The notes: generated by a model from the letters alone, not told the origin. 64,000 nucleotides of DNA from Candidatus Methylomirabilota bacterium (GCA_035315345.1 DATFYA010000091.1:1-64000), one strand, 5' to 3'; counted from the stretch's first letter, positions 8,032 through 16,383 are shown. Numbers and translations: made by a program.

Positions 8032-8069
8032 CTCCCTCTTCCCTCGGGGGAGAGGGTCAGGGTGAGGGG
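8032..8069. repeat. Dispersed GC-rich palindromic repeat, copy 2
   Basis: Reads CTCCCTCTTCCCTCGG then GGGAGAGGGTCAGGGTGAGG on the plus strand, the same family as the copies at 2522, 8371, 36782, 37705, 40465 and 60539. It lies in the 168-bp divergent gap between the amidase and the SRPBCC-like gene; nothing else is recognisable in that gap apart from the ribosome binding site of the latter. Confidence 0.75.
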
Positions 8070-8173
8070 TGTTCTATTGCGGGTGCATCATGCCATGGAC
8101 TATAGTGGGCGGGGCCCGCGACGTGGCGGCACGTGCCGACCGTCGATCGGGCCGGCGGACTTTCTGGAGAGCG

Positions 8174-8722
8174 ATGGTCACCGTGACCGCCGAGACGTCA
8201 TCGTCGTCCTCCCTGGACGACGCGTGGGCAGCCCTCGGCCGGCGCGCTACGTACTTCTACTTCCCCGGCGTCAGCCGATCTCCCTCCGGCGCCACCCTGG
8301 ACCACGCGCTCGATCTGCCGATCGTGGACCGACAGGAGCAGGTCGCGACGCTCCGCATCGATCGCCCCTCCCGCCCCTCTCCCCTCGAGGGGAGAGGACA
8401 GGGTGAGGGGGGTCATCGCGAGCGACGGTTCACCCTGCGCGGTGAGCTGGTCACGATCAGCGGCCGCTGGCGGCTCGAGCCGACCGACGCGGGCGTCCGC
8501 GTGCGCCTCACCCTCGACTACGACATCGCGGGCCCGCTGAAGACGCTCGCGGTGAACACGCTGCGCAGCCGGAGCCCGCTGCCGATCCGCACCGACGCCG
8601 ACGAGATCCTGAGCCGCGCGGTGGACGAGTTCTTCGAGACGCGCTTCGCCGAGCAGGCCGCCGACTACTGCGAGCGCCTGCGCACGCGCCTCGAGGGCAC
8701 GAAGGCGGGCCGACCCGCGTGA
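8174..8722 (+). CDS. SRPBCC/START-like protein with in-frame repeat insertion
   Basis: A 182-residue protein without a clear name. ATG 8174 has CTGGAGAGCG upstream. The pattern (DDAWAALGRR near the start, GRWRLEPTDAGVRVRLTLDYDI in the middle, FFETRFAEQAADYCERLRTR at the end) fits a small SRPBCC ligand-binding fold such as polyketide cyclase/COQ10-like proteins, but this is a weak call. Between the first and second part, the dispersed palindromic repeat at 8371-8412 is read through in frame and encodes PSPLEGRGQGEGG, a likely surface-loop insertion. Its stop overlaps the GTG of the ABC permease by 4 bp (GTGA), so it is translationally coupled to a peptide-type importer. Confidence 0.7.
   Translation: MVTVTAETSSSSSLDDAWAALGRRATYFYFPGVSRSPSGATLDHALDLPIVDRQEQVATLRIDRPSRPSPLEGRGQGEGGHRERRFTLRGELVTISGRWRLEPTDAGVRVRLTLDYDIAGPLKTLAVNTLRSRSPLPIRTDADEILSRAVDEFFETRFAEQAADYCERLRTRLEGTKAGRPA
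8371..8412. repeat. Dispersed GC-rich palindromic repeat, copy 3, inside a coding frame
   Basis: A near-perfect palindrome centred on CCCCTCGAGGGG with flanking CTCTCC/GGAGAG and the CAGGGTGAGGGG tail. It lies wholly within the SRPBCC-like gene and keeps the frame open, encoding a Gly/Glu/Arg-rich insert. Confidence 0.8.
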
Positions 8723-9669
8723 TCGTCTACGTCCTGCAGCGGCTGCTCGGCCTCGTCCCCGTCCTCTTCGGCATCTCGGTGGTGATCTTCCTCGCCATGA
8801 AGCTGATTCCGGGCGACGTGGCCCGCGCCCTGCTCGGGCCCATGGCCACCGACCAGTCGCTCGCCCAGCTGCGCCACGCCCTGGGCCTCGACGAGGCGAT
8901 CTACGTCCAGTACGGCAAGTGGCTCTGGCGCGCGCTGCACGGTGATCTCGGGCTCTCCCCGATCGTGCACAAGCCGGTGGTCGAGCTGCTGCTCCCCAAG
9001 TTCGGCAACACGCTGATCCTCGCCGGCGCGAGCTTCGTCCTGGCCGCGGTGGGCGGCGTCGCGGTGGGGGTGCTCGCCGCCTCGCGCCAGCAGACGGTGG
9101 TGGACCGGGCCGCGATGGGCGCCTCGCTCCTCGTCGGCAACATGCCGCCCTTCTGGCTCGGCCTGGTGCTCATCGTGTTCTTCGCCATCAACCTGCGCTG
9201 GCTGCCCAGCCTCGGCATGTACTCGTCGCGCGGCCCCGGGGGCTTCGAGGACCTGCTCGCGCACCTGATCATGCCGGCGGTGGCCACCGCGGCCGCGCCC
9301 GGCGCGATCATCGCCCGCATGACGCGGGCCTCGGTGCTGGAGATCCTCGGTCAGGACTACATCAAGGTCGCACGGTCCAAGGGCCTCTCCGAGCGTGCGG
9401 TCCTGGGCCTGCACGCGCTGCGGGTGGCCTGGCCGCCGATCCTCACCATCGCCGGGCTGCAGCTCGGCTACCTGCTGGGCGGCGCCGTCTTCACCGAGGA
9501 GGTCTTCGGCTGGCCGGGGCTCGGCCGCCAGCTCGTCAGCTCGGTCATCGCGCGCGACGTGCAGGTGGTCCAGGGCGCCGCGCTCTTCATCGCGCTGTCG
9601 TTCGTGATCGTGAACCTGGCGGTCGATCTGCTGAACCTCTACCTCGATCCGCGCTCGCGGCCGGCCTGA
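8719..9669 (+). CDS. ABC transporter permease, DppB/OppB type
   Basis: A 316-residue inner-membrane permease of the dipeptide/oligopeptide/nickel family. It begins MIVYVLQRLLGLVPVLFGIS, the standard first helix of DppB-like proteins, and contains the family N-terminal pattern LIPGDVARALLGPMAT and the EAA-loop region LEILGQDYIKVARSKGLSERAV that docks the ATPase. The GTG start overlaps the previous stop (GTGA). It is followed 1 bp later by a DppC-type permease and then by a substrate-binding protein. No ATPase gene follows, so the nucleotide-binding subunits must be encoded elsewhere or shared. Confidence 0.93.
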   Translation: MIVYVLQRLLGLVPVLFGISVVIFLAMKLIPGDVARALLGPMATDQSLAQLRHALGLDEAIYVQYGKWLWRALHGDLGLSPIVHKPVVELLLPKFGNTLILAGASFVLAAVGGVAVGVLAASRQQTVVDRAAMGASLLVGNMPPFWLGLVLIVFFAINLRWLPSLGMYSSRGPGGFEDLLAHLIMPAVATAAAPGAIIARMTRASVLEILGQDYIKVARSKGLSERAVLGLHALRVAWPPILTIAGLQLGYLLGGAVFTEEVFGWPGLGRQLVSSVIARDVQVVQGAALFIALSFVIVNLAVDLLNLYLDPRSRPA

Positions 9670-9670
9670 C

Positions 9671-10570
9671 GTGGCCACCACCACCGCGCTCGCGGTCAAT
9701 CCGGTGCAGGCCCGCGCCCGCCGCGGCCCGACCGCGCTCGTCGGCTTCCTGCGCGCGTTCGCGCGCGACCGGCAGGCCCTGGTCGGCGTGGTCATCATCG
9801 CGATCGCGGGCGGGGCCGCGCTGGCCGCCCCGCTCATCAGCCCGTGGGATCCGCTGACGTCCGGGGCCACGGAGCGGCTCGCGCCGATCGGCACCGCCGG
9901 CCACCTGCTCGGCACCGACGAGCAGGGCCGCGACATCCTGAGCCGGCTCATCTGGGGCGGCCGCGCCTCCCTGCTGGTCGGCATCCTGCCCACGGTGACC
10001 GCGGCGGTCGTGGCGCTCGGGCTCGGACTGCTCGCCGGCTACGCCGGCGGCCTGCTCGATCACGTGATCATGCGCGTGCTCGACGTGTTCTTCGCGTTCC
10101 CCCTCGTGCTGCTCGCCATCGCGATCGTGGGCGTGATCGGACCCGGCATGCAGAACCAGATGTTCGCGCTCGCGGTGGTCCTGGTGCCCTACAGCACGCG
10201 CGTGGTCCGCACCGCCACCCTGTCGGTGAAGCCACTCGAGTTCGTGGAGGGCGCCCGCGCCCTCGGAGCCGGCCGCGGCCGGCTGATCGGCCGGCACCTG
10301 CTGCCCAACGTGCTGCCGCCGCTGCTCGTCTACACCAGCACCCTGGTCGGCATGATGATCGTGGCCTCGGCCGGCCTGAGCTTCCTCGGCCTGGGCGTGC
10401 AGCCGCCCACCCCGGACTGGGGCGTCATGGTGGGCAACGGGCGGCTCGTGCTGTACCGGGCCGCGCACGTGGCCACCATTCCCGGCATCGTCATCGTGGT
10501 CGTGGCCCTGGCCTTCAACTTCGTCGGAGACGGTCTGCGCGAGGCCCTCGACCCTCGCGCGCGCCGGTAG
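9671..10570 (+). CDS. ABC transporter permease, DppC/OppC type
   Basis: A 299-residue permease partner of the preceding gene. After an N-terminal extension it shows the family features: the LIGTDEQGRDILSRLIWGGR-like signature (here LLGTDEQGRDILSRLIWG), five to six hydrophobic helices, and the EAA loop VEGARALGAGRGRLIGRHLLPN. It ends with the usual DGLREALDPRARR. The GTG start follows the DppB stop with one intervening base, indicating co-translation. Together with the binding protein at 10599 it forms the membrane part of a peptide- or opine-type importer. Confidence 0.93.
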   Translation: MATTTALAVNPVQARARRGPTALVGFLRAFARDRQALVGVVIIAIAGGAALAAPLISPWDPLTSGATERLAPIGTAGHLLGTDEQGRDILSRLIWGGRASLLVGILPTVTAAVVALGLGLLAGYAGGLLDHVIMRVLDVFFAFPLVLLAIAIVGVIGPGMQNQMFALAVVLVPYSTRVVRTATLSVKPLEFVEGARALGAGRGRLIGRHLLPNVLPPLLVYTSTLVGMMIVASAGLSFLGLGVQPPTPDWGVMVGNGRLVLYRAAHVATIPGIVIVVVALAFNFVGDGLREALDPRARR

Positions 10571-10598
10571 GCCCCCGGTCGAGCCAAGGAGGCACGTG

Positions 10599-12263
10599 AT
10601 GGATGCTCGAAACATCGATCTGATGATGCGGATGCTGCCCCGGACGTCGCCCGACGTGAGCCGGCGCGACTTCCTCCGCACCGCGGCCGCCGGCGCGGCG
10701 GGCGCCGCGGGCGCGCTGGCCACGCCGAAGCGCGCGCGCGCCCAGACCCCGAAGAAGGGCGGCACGCTCGTCTACGGCATGGAAGGCCCCTCCGACATCC
10801 TGGACCCGCAGGCCACCGGCTGCTGGCTCACGTATCGCGTGACCTACCAGATGTTCGAGGGCCTGCTCGCCGAGGATCTCACCAAGTCCGACGTGGCCAT
10901 CCCGAAGGTGGTGCCGCGGCTCGCCGAGTCCTACACGCTGTCCAAGGACGGCCTCACCCGCACGTTCAAGCTGCGCAAGGGAGTGAAGTTCCACGACGGC
11001 AGCGCGTTCAACGCCCAGGCCGCGGTGTTCTCCTGGGAGCGCATGTTCAAGAAGGACGCCCCGCAGTTCTACGCGCGCGCCAACAGCTACACCAGCTATG
11101 TGGTCGAGTACATCACCGGCGTGGAGGCGGTCGACGAGTACACGCTGAAGATGACGTTCAGCAAGCCCTACGCGGAGTGGGAGCGGATGACGCTGCAGAG
11201 CTGGGGCGAGCCGATGATGATCAGCCCGGCCCAGGTGAAGAAGACCGGCAACGAGAAGTTCGCCGACGCCCCGGTGGGCACCGGCCCCTTCAAGTTCGTG
11301 GAGAACGTGCCGGGCGACCGCATCGTGCTCGAGCGATTCAAGGAGTACTGGGGCCCGCAGGCCAACGTCGACAAGCTGGTGTTCCGCCGGCTCGACGACC
11401 CCGCCGCCCGGGTGGCCGCCCTGCGCACCGGCGAGGTGGACTTCATCCTCGCTCCGCCGCCCGACGAGGTCGAGGCGCTCCGCAAGGACAAGTACCAGGT
11501 GATGCAGTCCAACGCCCCGCACATCTGGTACTGGCACCTCAACATGAAGGACGAGAAGTTCAAGGACGTGCGGGTGCGGAAGGCGCTGCAGATGTCGGTG
11601 GACAAGGAGAAGATGTGCAAGGAGCTGCTGCGCGGCACCGCCAAGCCGGCCTGGAGCATGATCTCCCCCGCCACCGCGGCCTACGATGCCGGCTACAAGC
11701 CGTATTCCTACAACCCGGACAAGGCCAAGGCGCTCCTCAAGGAAGCCGGGCTCGGTAACGGCTTCGAGACCGTGTTCTGGACGTCGACCTCCGGCTCCGG
11801 CCAGATGATCCCGGTCCCGATGGCCGAGTGGATCCAGCGCGACCTGGCCAAGGTCGGCATCCGGGTCAAGCTCGAGACGTTCGACTGGATCACCTATCTG
11901 TCGAAGATGTTCCAGGGGCTGCGCCCCGGTCACGGGGCCTACCAGCTCTCCTGGGGCATGACCACCAACTTCTGGATCGACATCGTGGCGCGCTCCACCC
12001 GTCAGCCCGACAAGGGCGTCAACGTCGGCTGGTACGGCAATCCCAAGGTGGACGGGCTGCTCGACCAGGCCCGCGCCGAGCTCGACGACAAGAAGCGCGC
12101 CGCGCTCTACCGGCAGATCGACAAGATCATCATGGAGGACGACGCCGCCTTCTTCCCGATCTGCAACGACCTCAACCTGGTGGTGCTGAGCCCGAAGGTG
12201 AAGGGCTTCGTGAATCCGCCCGAGGAGTGGTTCCAGCTCTGGACGCCCTGGGTCGAGGCCTAG
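10599..12263 (+). CDS. ABC transporter substrate-binding protein, family 5, Tat-exported
   Basis: A 554-residue periplasmic solute-binding protein of the DppA/OppA family. The N-terminus carries a twin-arginine signal (SRRDFLRTAAAGAAG) ending near ARAQTP. The mature part starts KKGGTLVYGMEG and continues with family marks such as LAESYTLSKDGLTRTFKLRKGVKFHDG. I prefer ATG 10599 over GTG 10596 because AAGGAGG is then 6 rather than 3 nt away. The gene closes the permease operon and is followed by a strong hairpin. The ligand (peptide, nickel chelate, opine or glycoside) cannot be told. Tat export suggests folding before export or a cofactor-bound ligand, but this is common in such bacteria. Confidence 0.92.
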   Translation: MDARNIDLMMRMLPRTSPDVSRRDFLRTAAAGAAGAAGALATPKRARAQTPKKGGTLVYGMEGPSDILDPQATGCWLTYRVTYQMFEGLLAEDLTKSDVAIPKVVPRLAESYTLSKDGLTRTFKLRKGVKFHDGSAFNAQAAVFSWERMFKKDAPQFYARANSYTSYVVEYITGVEAVDEYTLKMTFSKPYAEWERMTLQSWGEPMMISPAQVKKTGNEKFADAPVGTGPFKFVENVPGDRIVLERFKEYWGPQANVDKLVFRRLDDPAARVAALRTGEVDFILAPPPDEVEALRKDKYQVMQSNAPHIWYWHLNMKDEKFKDVRVRKALQMSVDKEKMCKELLRGTAKPAWSMISPATAAYDAGYKPYSYNPDKAKALLKEAGLGNGFETVFWTSTSGSGQMIPVPMAEWIQRDLAKVGIRVKLETFDWITYLSKMFQGLRPGHGAYQLSWGMTTNFWIDIVARSTRQPDKGVNVGWYGNPKVDGLLDQARAELDDKKRAALYRQIDKIIMEDDAAFFPICNDLNLVVLSPKVKGFVNPPEEWFQLWTPWVEA

Positions 12264-12282
12264 GCCGACCAGTCAGGTGATC

Positions 12283-12315
12283 GCGCGCCCGGTGGCCTCG
12301 CGCTACCGGGCGCGC
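12283..12315. terminator. Bidirectional hairpin between convergent genes
   Basis: An 11-bp perfect inverted repeat (GCGCGCCCGGT and ACCGGGCGCGC) with an 11-nt loop sits between the stop at 12263 and the convergent gene ending at 12303, partly overlapping that gene's last codons. No T-run follows, so it would be an atypical or Rho-assisted terminator. Confidence 0.55.
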
Positions 12316-12680
12316 GTGTGCTCGGCAAACACCCGCTTCTGGATGTCGAGCCGCACCATCGTCTCCGGGTCGAGCCGCCCGGTGACCGCGATCTTCTCCG
12401 ATCGCTGGTACTTCACCAGCGCCTCCCGTGTCCTCGGGCCGACGACGCCGTCCACCGGCCCGGGCTCGTATCCGAGATCGCGCAGCGCGCGCTGCGCCTC
12501 GCGCACGTAGCGGGGCGCGGGCTGCGGGGGCGTTCCCGGTCGTGCCGCCGCGGCGGTCACCTCGGATGAGGCGGTGATCGCGAGCGGCGCATCGAGCAGC
12601 AGCAGCGACAGCGTGACGGCGAGCGCGATCCAGGGTGTCATGCGCGCCGATCCGCGCAACCGGCGTGCCAACCATCGCAT
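12303..12680 (-). CDS. Secreted peptidoglycan-binding-domain protein
   Basis: A 125-residue protein with an N-terminal hydrophobic signal (IALAVTLSLLLLDAPLAI after an Arg-rich start) and a single PG_binding_1 domain at about residues 56-113: VREAQRALRDLGYEPGPVDG, then VVGPRTREALVKYQ and GRLDPETMVRLD. Such domains bind cell-wall peptidoglycan or act as modules beside hydrolases; here there is no catalytic domain. The start is uncertain: ATG 12680 or ATG 12641 (MTPWIAL), neither with a clear ribosome binding site. It is convergent with the ABC importer operon and lies downstream of the PLD-like gene on the same strand. Confidence 0.75.
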   Translation of the reverse strand: MRWLARRLRGSARMTPWIALAVTLSLLLLDAPLAITASSEVTAAAARPGTPPQPAPRYVREAQRALRDLGYEPGPVDGVVGPRTREALVKYQRSEKIAVTGRLDPETMVRLDIQKRVFAEHTRAR

Positions 12681-12793
12681 GTCGCACGGTGACGCGGAAG
12701 CTGCGAGAAACGCGGGCGTGTCGAGACGCTGACAGGTGCCGCGGTGGGAAACCTTACCCGCCGGCGCGTAGAACCGTCGGGACGCTGACAGAC

Positions 12794-13321
12794 TTACGGG
12801 GTGGGCGACCGGACCGAGTGCGCGGCGTGAGCCTGCCAGTTCTCGCTGTAGCGCGCGGCCAGGCCCGCATCGCTGATCACCAGCAGGTTCTCTGCGTTCT
12901 GGCTCTCGGTGCCCGCCGCGAAGCTGAAGCCGCCGGTGAGGACGACCTGCCGGTCGATCACGGCCACGCCGCCGCCCACCGGGGCGTGAACCCGGTCGCT
13001 CAGGACCGCGATGCCGGCCTGGGCGAGCGACGGCGCCGCGGAGGCACGACCCTTCGGGGCCTTGGCGTTCACGATGACCTCGACGCTCACCCCGCGCTGG
13101 TGGGCCTCGACGAGTGCCCGCGTGATCGGGGGCGATGTCACCGCGACGGCCTGGAGGCGCACGCTCTTCCGCGCCCGCCCGATGGCCTCGGTCACCGCGC
13201 GGGTGCCGTCGTCGGGCGAGAAGTACACCGCCCACGGACGGGACTGCTCGGGCTCCGCCAGCCGGGGCGCCTGGGCCCAGACCGAGGTCGGCAGCAATAC
13301 CAGGAGGACCAGGATCAACAC
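12794..13321 (-). CDS. Phospholipase D-like protein with degenerate HKD motif
   Basis: A 175-residue single PLD-domain protein with a signal peptide (VLILVLLVLLPTSVWAQA). The fold is clear: VYFSPDDGTRAVTEAIGRAR at the start of the domain, then RALVEAHQRGVSVEVIVN, and the motif end VAVIDRQVVLTGGFSFA and QNAENLLVI. In active enzymes this segment reads HxKxAVID...GSFN; here the His and Lys positions are glycines (GGGVAVID) and the SFN is GFSF. The nuclease or phospholipase active site is therefore missing, although Asp is kept. GTG 13321 is chosen because the signal peptide begins there. It is divergent from the YdjC-like gene across an 84-bp gap containing a palindrome. Confidence 0.8.
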   Translation of the reverse strand: MLILVLLVLLPTSVWAQAPRLAEPEQSRPWAVYFSPDDGTRAVTEAIGRARKSVRLQAVAVTSPPITRALVEAHQRGVSVEVIVNAKAPKGRASAAPSLAQAGIAVLSDRVHAPVGGGVAVIDRQVVLTGGFSFAAGTESQNAENLLVISDAGLAARYSENWQAHAAHSVRSPTP

Positions 13322-13370
13322 GTCTGGATGATCGCACGTCCGGCAACCCGGACTCTTCACGGTCAGTTTT

Positions 13371-13394
13371 TTTACAGTCCACGGTACTGTTAAA
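13371..13394. promoter_or_regulatory. Palindromic operator-like site in divergent gap
   Basis: TTTACAGT and ACTGTTAAA form an imperfect inverted repeat around a 7-base centre (CCACGGT), in an AT-rich patch that stands out from its GC-rich surroundings. It lies between the divergent PLD-like and YdjC-like genes, where a regulator binding site or promoter would be expected. Confidence 0.35.
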
Positions 13395-13405
13395 GTTGAG
13401 ACTCG

Positions 13406-14203
13406 ATGGACCTCCCGACTTCTCGGAGACGCTTCCTGGCCACCGGCGTCGGTGCCCTCGCCGCGGTGGCCGCCGCTCCCCTCCGATCCCTCGCCACCGC
13501 CTCGGAGCGCCTGGTCGTCGTGAACGCGGACGACTTCGGCATGTCCGCCGAGATCGACCGCGGCATCCTCGAGGCCCACGACCGGGGCATCGTGACCAGC
13601 GCGAGCCTCCTGGTGGACGAGCCGAACACCGAGGCCGCGATCCAGGAGGCCCACCGGCGGCCGAAGCTCGGCCTGGGCCTCCACGTGGCGTTCGACTCGC
13701 GGGGCAAGTGGCTCATCGACGTGAAGGACCTGGACGTCGTGCAGCGCGAGATCCACCGGCAGATCGACCGGTTCATCCGGATGACCGGCGCGGCCCCCGA
13801 TCACATCGATTCGCACCACCACGTGCACCGGCTGTTCAACATCGCCTATCTCTTCCTCGACGTGGGCCGACAGTACCGGGTGCCGGTGCGCGGCCTCACC
13901 GAGGTGGTGTTCGTCGGGCGGTTCTACGGCCAGCCCGAGTTCGGCAAGACCGATCTGAGCAAGATCGGCGTGGAAGCCATGATCGGCCTGCTCCAGTCGC
14001 TCAAGCCCGGGATCTCGGAGGTCTCCTGCCACCCCGGCACGCTCGAGTCACGGCCGGACGCGGTCTACAACCGCGAGCGCGAGGTCGAGCTGCAGACGCT
14101 GACCGACCCGCGCATCCGGAGCCTGATCACCGAGGAGGGCATCCGGCTCATCAACTATCGCGACTACGCCCGCCTCCGATCCGTCCGGCTCAGATCCGAA
14201 TGA
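13406..14203 (+). CDS. YdjC/ChbG-family carbohydrate deacetylase, Tat signal
   Basis: A 265-residue protein of the YdjC (ChbG/HpnK) family, metal-dependent deacetylases of N-acetyl sugars. A twin-arginine leader (SRRRFLATGVGALAAVAAA) precedes the domain. Metal-site motifs are visible: NADDFGMS (Asp-Asp), the GLGLHVAF histidine, and IDSHHHVHRL, with a late SCHPGTLE histidine. Export by Tat is unusual for ChbG, which is cytoplasmic, and suggests an envelope or polysaccharide substrate. The 3' end overlaps the convergent HGSNAT-like gene by 14 bp; that neighbour is a predicted sugar N-acetyltransferase, so a linked acetylation/deacetylation function is possible but inferred. Confidence 0.85.
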   Translation: MDLPTSRRRFLATGVGALAAVAAAPLRSLATASERLVVVNADDFGMSAEIDRGILEAHDRGIVTSASLLVDEPNTEAAIQEAHRRPKLGLGLHVAFDSRGKWLIDVKDLDVVQREIHRQIDRFIRMTGAAPDHIDSHHHVHRLFNIAYLFLDVGRQYRVPVRGLTEVVFVGRFYGQPEFGKTDLSKIGVEAMIGLLQSLKPGISEVSCHPGTLESRPDAVYNREREVELQTLTDPRIRSLITEEGIRLINYRDYARLRSVRLRSE

Positions 14204-15380
14204 AGATCCGCCTCCGGTAGAGGAGGCCGAGCAGCCCCAGCCAGAGCAGCACGAAGCTGACCGCGTAGGCGAGCGAGGCCATCTCGGGCGGGAGCCACCG
14301 GGCGTAGAACGTCTCGTAGATGTACGTCTGGAGCACCAGCGACTCGCCGTCCTCCGGGCTCGTGATCACGATCCAGTTGAGCACGATGCCCATGAGGCTC
14401 GAGAGCCAGTAGGCGGTGATCGCGTTGGTGCCGAAGACCAGGAACGGCGTCACCGCCCATCCCCGGTGGCCCTTCATGTCGACGAGCCAGTAGATCGCGG
14501 CCAGGACCAGGCAGGCCATCCCCGCCGAGAGCAGGACGAAGGAGCCCGTCCACAGGTTCTTGATGATCGGGTAGGTCTGACTCCACCACGAGCCGAGCGC
14601 CACGCCCACCCCGCCCGCGACGATCAGGCCGATCACCTTGGCCGAGGCCACCCGCGACGACCGGATCCAGTGGCCGGCCAGCACCCCGCACATCACGCTG
14701 GCGACGCCGCCGAGGGTGCTGAGCGTGCCCTCCGGATCCCAGGTCATGGTCTCGTGCATGAGGTGGTTCCGGCCGATCAGCTTGAGATCGAGCCAGTTGG
14801 ACAGGTTCAGATCCGGCGCGAGCGCGGTGGACCCGAGCCCCGGCACCGGCACGCGCGTCATCAGCACCCAGTAGCCCACGAGCAGCGCGATCAGGGCCAC
14901 GAGCTGCCCGCGCACGCCGGTCCACAGCACGATGGTGGCCGCGATCAGGTAGGACAGCGCGATGCGCTGGAGCACGCCGGGCACCCGGATCGTGCGCAGG
15001 TCGTACTCGGGGAAGCCCTGCATGGCCAGCCCGAGGGCGAAGATGATGATCGAGCGGGTCAGCACCTTGCGGAACAGCTCGCGGCCGCTGGCCCCGCGCT
15101 CCATCAGCCCGCCGATGGAGAGCGTGGTGGTGATGCCGACGATGAACAGGAAGAACGGGAACACCAGATCGGTCGGCGTCCAGCCATCCCACGGCACGTG
15201 CTCGAGCGGCGCGTAGACGTGGCTCCAGCTGCCGGGGTTGTTGACCAGCAGCATCGCCGCGATGGTGAGCCCGCGGAAGACGTCGAGCGATTGCAGACGC
15301 GGCGAGGGGCGAACCGCCGTCGACTCGACCGTGGCGGGGGCGGGGGCGACGTCGATCAACAGGGGCGCGGGGCGAGCCAT
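14190..15380 (-). CDS. HGSNAT-type acyltransferase membrane protein (DUF5009/DUF1624-like)
   Basis: A 396-residue multi-pass membrane protein. It opens with a soluble N-terminus and then the diagnostic RLQSLDVFRGLTIAAMLLVN segment of heparan-alpha-glucosaminide N-acetyltransferase-like proteins, followed by HVPWDGWTPTDLVFPFFLFI. About ten hydrophobic segments are visible to the C-terminal LLWLGLLGLLYRR. Bacterial members are thought to transfer acetyl groups across the membrane to surface glycans; this one's acceptor is unknown. It overlaps the deacetylase gene tail-to-tail. Its start ATG 15380 is separated by 82 bp from the divergent LLM oxidoreductase start. Confidence 0.85.
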   Translation of the reverse strand: MARPAPLLIDVAPAPATVESTAVRPSPRLQSLDVFRGLTIAAMLLVNNPGSWSHVYAPLEHVPWDGWTPTDLVFPFFLFIVGITTTLSIGGLMERGASGRELFRKVLTRSIIIFALGLAMQGFPEYDLRTIRVPGVLQRIALSYLIAATIVLWTGVRGQLVALIALLVGYWVLMTRVPVPGLGSTALAPDLNLSNWLDLKLIGRNHLMHETMTWDPEGTLSTLGGVASVMCGVLAGHWIRSSRVASAKVIGLIVAGGVGVALGSWWSQTYPIIKNLWTGSFVLLSAGMACLVLAAIYWLVDMKGHRGWAVTPFLVFGTNAITAYWLSSLMGIVLNWIVITSPEDGESLVLQTYIYETFYARWLPPEMASLAYAVSFVLLWLGLLGLLYRRRIFIRI

Positions 15381-15462
15381 CTCGACTCAGACTGTATCAC
15401 CACGCGATACCCTGCTCCCGACTCCCGTGTTACCGTACTCGCGCTCACAAGGAGGCGAGCGC

Positions 15463-16377
15463 ATGAAGCTCAGCGTGGAGTTTGCCAGCGTGTCCTACCG
15501 CGAGGGGCCGGCCGCCGTCGCCGAGCTCGCCCGCGCCATCGAGCGGATCGGCTACGACCACATCGACATCTTCGACCACGTGGTGATGGGCGTGCCGATC
15601 GAGGGCCGAGCGCGGGGGCCGTACAACGCGGCGATGCCGATCCTCGAGGCGCTGACCGCGCTCGCCTACATCGCGGCGGTCACCTCGCGGGTCACTCTCG
15701 GCACCGAGGTGCTCGTGCTGCCCCAGCGGCAGCCCGCGCTGGTGGCCAAGCAGGTGAGCACGCTCGACACGCTCTCCGGCGGGCGGATCCGGCTCGGGGT
15801 CGGCGTCGGCTGGCAGGAGTCGGAATACGAGGCCCTCGGCGAGAGCTTCCGCACCCGCGGCGCGCGGATGGACGACGCGATCCGGCTGCTGCGCGCCTAC
15901 TGGACCGACGCCGAGGTGACCACGGCCGGCCCGCACTACCGCACCGTCGCCATGGCCATGGAGCCGAAGCCGCCCCAGGGCGCGCGACTGCCGATCTGGA
16001 TCGGCGGCAACTCGGAGGCGGCCTACCGTCGCGTCGGCCGCCTCGGCGACGGCTGGCTCGCGTCCCGGGTGACCGACCCGGCGAGCGCGCGCGAATCCAT
16101 CGCGGCCATCCGCCGTCACGCCGAGCAGGCCGGGCGCGATCCGGGCGTCATCGGGCTGCAGAGCATGGTGGCCCCCCCGCCCCGCGACGCCGCCGGCAAG
16201 ACCTTCTACGCCGACCACGACGCGGTGGTGGCCCGCGTGGCCGCGCTGAAGGCGATGGGCTTCGAATGGGTCGCGCTCAACGCCACCGCGATCTTCCAGG
16301 CGGGCGCGCGCTCGGTGGCGGCGATCACCGAGCAGCTCGACCGCCTGCACGCCCGTATTCGCGCCGAGGTCGGCTGA
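15463..16377 (+). CDS. LLM class F420/flavin-dependent oxidoreductase
   Basis: A 304-residue luciferase-like TIM-barrel protein. Typical features are IGYDHIDIFDHVVMG near the start, VTLGTEVLVLPQRQPALVAKQVSTLD (family barrel strand and helix), GRIRLGVGVGWQESEYEALG and the late GFEWVALN. Many of these enzymes use F420, others FMN; the sequence alone does not decide. ATG 15463 has AAGGAGG at ideal spacing. A DMT exporter follows 6 bp later. A second LLM protein (37824) and a Ddn-type domain (47897) in the same window make an F420 system in this organism plausible. Confidence 0.88.
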   Translation: MKLSVEFASVSYREGPAAVAELARAIERIGYDHIDIFDHVVMGVPIEGRARGPYNAAMPILEALTALAYIAAVTSRVTLGTEVLVLPQRQPALVAKQVSTLDTLSGGRIRLGVGVGWQESEYEALGESFRTRGARMDDAIRLLRAYWTDAEVTTAGPHYRTVAMAMEPKPPQGARLPIWIGGNSEAAYRRVGRLGDGWLASRVTDPASARESIAAIRRHAEQAGRDPGVIGLQSMVAPPPRDAAGKTFYADHDAVVARVAALKAMGFEWVALNATAIFQAGARSVAAITEQLDRLHARIRAEVG

Positions 16378-16383
16378 TCCGCG

